A DNA stretch of 64,000 nt, from assembly GCF_030936135.1 (NCBI RefSeq), contig NC_082611.1:978501-1042500 (forward strand), read 5' to 3'. The notes under the pieces were generated by a model. It was not told the origin of the DNA, made no database searches, and worked only from the letters and a program-made list of their open reading frames with translations. The position numbers and the translations under genes are program-made. Source of the stretch: Gavia stellata (taxonomy: Eukaryota > Chordata > Aves > Gaviiformes > Gaviidae). This document shows, piece by piece, positions 61,201-64,000 of this stretch (position 1 is the first letter of the stretch; each line of letters starts with the position of its first letter).

Positions 61201-64000
61201 CCAGCACTGCTCGGGGACATGGGGACAGTCATGCCGGAGCCCGGTCCTGCTGTATTGCAGAGGGATGTGGCAGGGTTGACATGGGGGCCCCCAACTCATC
61301 TGCCCACTGTGATGCCAGGGGTCCCCCAGCAATCCACCGATCCTTCCGGGACCCTGGGCCATCAAGGGGGCCCTCGGTCCCCCCCAGCTGCTGGGGACAC
61401 AGATCTGGTCCAGCCTTCGAGCAGCCCCAGAGGGTGGCCGGATGCTGACACCCCCGGAGCAACGGCAGCCCCAGCTGCGGCAGGCAGGGCCCCCCGGGTG
61501 TTCATCGTGGAGGATCAACCACCCGTCCTGAGAGGTGGGTCTGGGGGGTTTGGGACCCTCTGCCAGGGCATGTGGGGGCTAGTGGTGGTGGCCCCCCCTG
61601 GGGTGGGCAGTGCGGGTCCGTGTCATACTGATGCCCGTGTCTCCTCCTGCAGCATCCCTCCTCCGCATCCCCTGCGAGCTGGTGCTGGACATGGGGTTCG
61701 TCCCCGCCCTGCAGGACCCCGGATCCCGTGAGCACCGGGGTCTGCTGCACAGCTTCAACCGGACGGTGAGCAGGGGCCAGGGCTGTCCGGGGGGGGCTGC
61801 GACTGGGGGGCTATCCCGCATCGTGCTCAGCTTCCTCCCTGCACAGGTCGCGCCCCTCTTCATGTCAGTGCCGGGGTTCCTGCGGCTGGAGGTGACGGGG
61901 ATCAGGTAGGTGCTTGCGCGGCCCCGCAGCGTGCGATGCTCCCTGTCGTGGTGGGGTGCAGGGAGTGTCACACGCTGCGGGGCCACGGCAGTGCCGGGCG
62001 GCAGCACTGGATCTGGGAGTCTGGGCCACCCCTGGACTCGCCGTGGGGTGTCCCTGCAGGGAGGGCAGCGTGGTGCTGGAGTACGACGCGCTGTTCGCGG
62101 CGGAGCAGGTGCAGGCGCTGGGGCTGGGCACGCTCGTCAACACCGCGCTGGGCTCCGGCAGCGCCCGGCCGGGGCTGGCGGTGGGCACTGCCCCCGTCCT
62201 GCGCAATGTGGCTCTGGGTGAGTGCGGGGCCGTGCACGGGGCTGTGCAATCACCGGACCCTGCCATGGCCCCCGGGGTCCGGTGCCCGGCTGGGGCCGGT
62301 CTCAGGGCGGGTGCACGCCTGGCCCCGGCTCTCTGCACGGTGGCACAGCTGAACCCCCATCTCTGCAGAGCGGCCGCTGGACCCCTGCGCCGTGCTCTTC
62401 GCCTGCCGGGCCGGCTTCGCCTGCGTGGCTGGGGCAGACGGTAACGCCACCTGCACCTCCCTCTGCCACCGCGACTACTGCAAGAACCACGGCATCTGCA
62501 CCCACCTCCGGGACCGCGGGCCCCTCTGCCAGTGAGTGTCCCTGGGACCAGCCCTGGGGTGATGGGTGCCGTCTCCCCCCGCGGCTGATGCCCCCCCCTT
62601 GGCGCAGGTGCCCCGTTGGCAGCGATTTCTGGTTCATGGGGCTGCGCTGCGACTACCGGGTGACGCAGCAGAGCCTGCTGGGCATGGCCGCCGGGGTCCT
62701 GCTCAGCATCGTCCTCCTGGGTGCCGTCGTCGCCGCCGTCGCCATCCGCCGGTTCAAGGCGCTGCTGCTGGAGGCCAGGGCCGACCAGACCCGCAGCAGG
62801 TGGGGTGCGCGGGGCCGGGGGGACCCTGGGCCTGGGGTCCGGGGTGGGCCCGGAGGGAGGGGTGCTCCTGCTGCAGCGCCCATGCCCCTGCCCTCCCCAG
62901 GGATGCTGAGGGGTGACGGGCAGTGACCCCGGCCCCACGTGTGGGTGCCCGGGAGCAGCACAGCCCATCCGGGGTCAGGGAGAGCCATGGCTCGGCAGGG
63001 AGGCAGGGTTGGGCTTGGGCTGAGCTCTGCCAAGAAAAACACTCTGCAGCGGCTGATAGCGGCGGGCAGGAGGTGCCGGGGCCGGGGGGGAGCACGTGCG
63101 GGGTCCGGGAGTAGCTGGACCCAACGGCCCACGGAGCCGCACGGCCATGGCGGTGCCCCCGGCTGGGTGGGGGTGACTGGGTGGTCGTGCCAGCAACGGG
63201 GAGCGCGCGGGCGCTGCCGGCAGCCCCACGCTGGCCCTGGGGAAGCAGCGTGCAGGCAGGAAAGGAGTGCCGAACCTGCTGGGCTGGATGGGGCCGCAGT
63301 TGCACCCAGTGTTGTGAGCTGCGTCGCTGCACACTCTGTGCTGATGAGCCCCCCCTGCAATGCATGGTCCCGGGGACCCGTCCCTGTCCCCTCCGTCCAT
63401 CCGTCCCCCCAGTGCCTCCTGTGCCGGCTGCCTGGGCCGGGCTCAGCCCCGGGGGGCTGCGGGTGGGGAGCAGGGCTCCGGCACAGCCCCACCAAAGCAG
63501 CTCCTCTGGGACCGCGGGGTTTCGTAAGGTGCCACAGGGGATTGTTCCCGAGGACACCACCCCAACAGCCGCATCAGCCGCGGGGCTGCAGCCAGATGCT
63601 GTTCAGTGTCACGGCTCTGCCCCCACCCAGGGCGTGGGGCTGGGCCCTGCCCCGGTGCCGTGAAGTTTGGGTGGAAATCTGCAATCTGTGCTTGCAGCGC
63701 AGTCACGGGGGTTGCGTGTGAGTGTGCACGTGTGCGTGTGCATGCGCCCGCATGTGCCCACGGGGTGCCGGCCGCAGCCGCCCTGCCTTGCCCCGCAGCT
63801 ACCGGCGGTTCTGCCGGCTGGACGACGTCTCGGCCCAGTACTGGTCGCGCTCCTGGCTGCCCTCGGCCAGCTCGCTGGACAACCCGGCCTTCAGCAACTC
63901 GGAGGAGCTGCTCCACTTGCAGATCTTCGACAACGGCTGCTGCAGCTGCCGGGAGGGCTCGGGCATCACCGACAGTGCCAAGCATCGCCCCGCGCCGCCC
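58239..64000 (+). CDS. SEA/EGF/transmembrane mucin-like protein, 3' end outside window
   Basis: Nine exons by splice sites and phase: 58239-58296, 59310-59429, 59600-61534, 61653-61765, 61847-61905, 62060-62217, 62369-62531, 62608-62799, 63799-64000 (continues); 1000 codons so far with no stop. Residues 60-704 come from one exon and are Pro/Thr/Ser/Gly-rich, mucin-like. Residues about 705-800 form a SEA domain with a GSVVL cleavage motif (Gly764/Ser765). A Cys-rich EGF-like part follows (about 816-883; CKNHGIC, CPVGSDFWFMGLRC), then a membrane helix (891-915) and a cytoplasmic tail with YRRFC and SLDNPAF motifs. The order resembles IMPG2 and transmembrane mucins, but I do not recognise an ortholog. 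Exon 1 (an RLP-repeat leader rather than a clean signal peptide) is the least certain part. Confidence 0.75.
58246..58278 (+). repeat. 9-bp tandem repeat (CGGCTCCCG) in the mucin-like gene exon 1
   Basis: About three and a half copies of a 9-bp unit encode repeated Arg-Leu-Pro. The repeat makes the N-terminus length-variable and weakens the signal-peptide call. Confidence 0.7.
61126..61200 (+). repeat. Short tandem repeat encoding Thr/Val/Ala units
   Basis: The (G/A)CCGTCACNGCCACCA-like unit repeats inside the mucin exon and encodes TVTATTVTATTVTAAT. It is the only clear tandem repeat in the 645-residue mucin region. Confidence 0.65.
62800..63798 (+). other. Intron 8 of the mucin-like gene
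   Basis: A GC-rich intron, the second longest of this gene (1.0 kb) after intron 1. It ends with a degenerate alternating TG/CG tract at about 63713-63756. No further exon was recognised in it. Confidence 0.5.

Noticed and set aside
59499-61232. 577-codon minus-strand open frame opposite the mucin exon
   Set aside because: A mirror of the repetitive GC-rich sense exon. The plus frame is flanked by matching splice sites and joins the SEA exons; the minus frame has no such support.

Overview
This is nuclear DNA of a vertebrate, most likely a bird. The genes have vertebrate exon structures, short introns, very GC-rich CpG-island promoters, and proteins that are clearly diverged from their human counterparts as I recall them. 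No mammalian interspersed repeats were recognised. I cannot name the species.

Layout, left to right: the 5' part of EARS2 (minus, runs off the left edge); UBFD1 (plus, divergent from EARS2 across a CpG island); a gene-poor stretch of about 5.9 kb; ERN2/IRE1-beta (plus, 22 coding exons); PLK1 (minus, 10 exons, tail-to-tail with ERN2); an intergenic stretch of about 3.4 kb plus the DCTN5 3'UTR; DCTN5 (minus, 6 exons); PALB2 (plus, 13 exons, divergent from DCTN5 with 151 bp between start codons); NDUFAB1 (plus, 4 coding exons plus a 3'UTR exon, starting just after the PALB2 poly(A) signal); a second short gap; and the first 1000 codons of a large SEA/EGF/transmembrane mucin-like gene (plus, runs off the right edge). 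I could not assign that last gene to a known ortholog. It is the best candidate for something poorly described.

Exon boundaries were derived by hand from splice sites, reading phase and remembered human proteins. All phases close: UBFD1 290 aa, ERN2 969 aa, PLK1 596 aa, DCTN5 182 aa, PALB2 1347 aa, NDUFAB1 151 aa. Gene content matches human 16p12.2, but the block NDUFAB1-PALB2-DCTN5-PLK1-ERN2 is inverted relative to the human order, so both flanking gaps contain rearrangement breakpoints.

The genes are not one pathway: mitochondrial translation (EARS2), ubiquitin-related (UBFD1), ER stress (ERN2), mitosis (PLK1), dynactin (DCTN5), homologous recombination (PALB2), mitochondrial acyl carrier/complex I (NDUFAB1), and a membrane mucin. 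Notable sequence features are a C9orf72-type GGGGCC repeat at the start of DCTN5 intron 1, two GC-AG introns (PALB2 intron 12, NDUFAB1 intron 2), loss of the KEAP1-binding ETGE motif in PALB2, a cell-cycle CHR/CCAAT promoter at PLK1, and a SEA autocleavage motif in the mucin-like gene.
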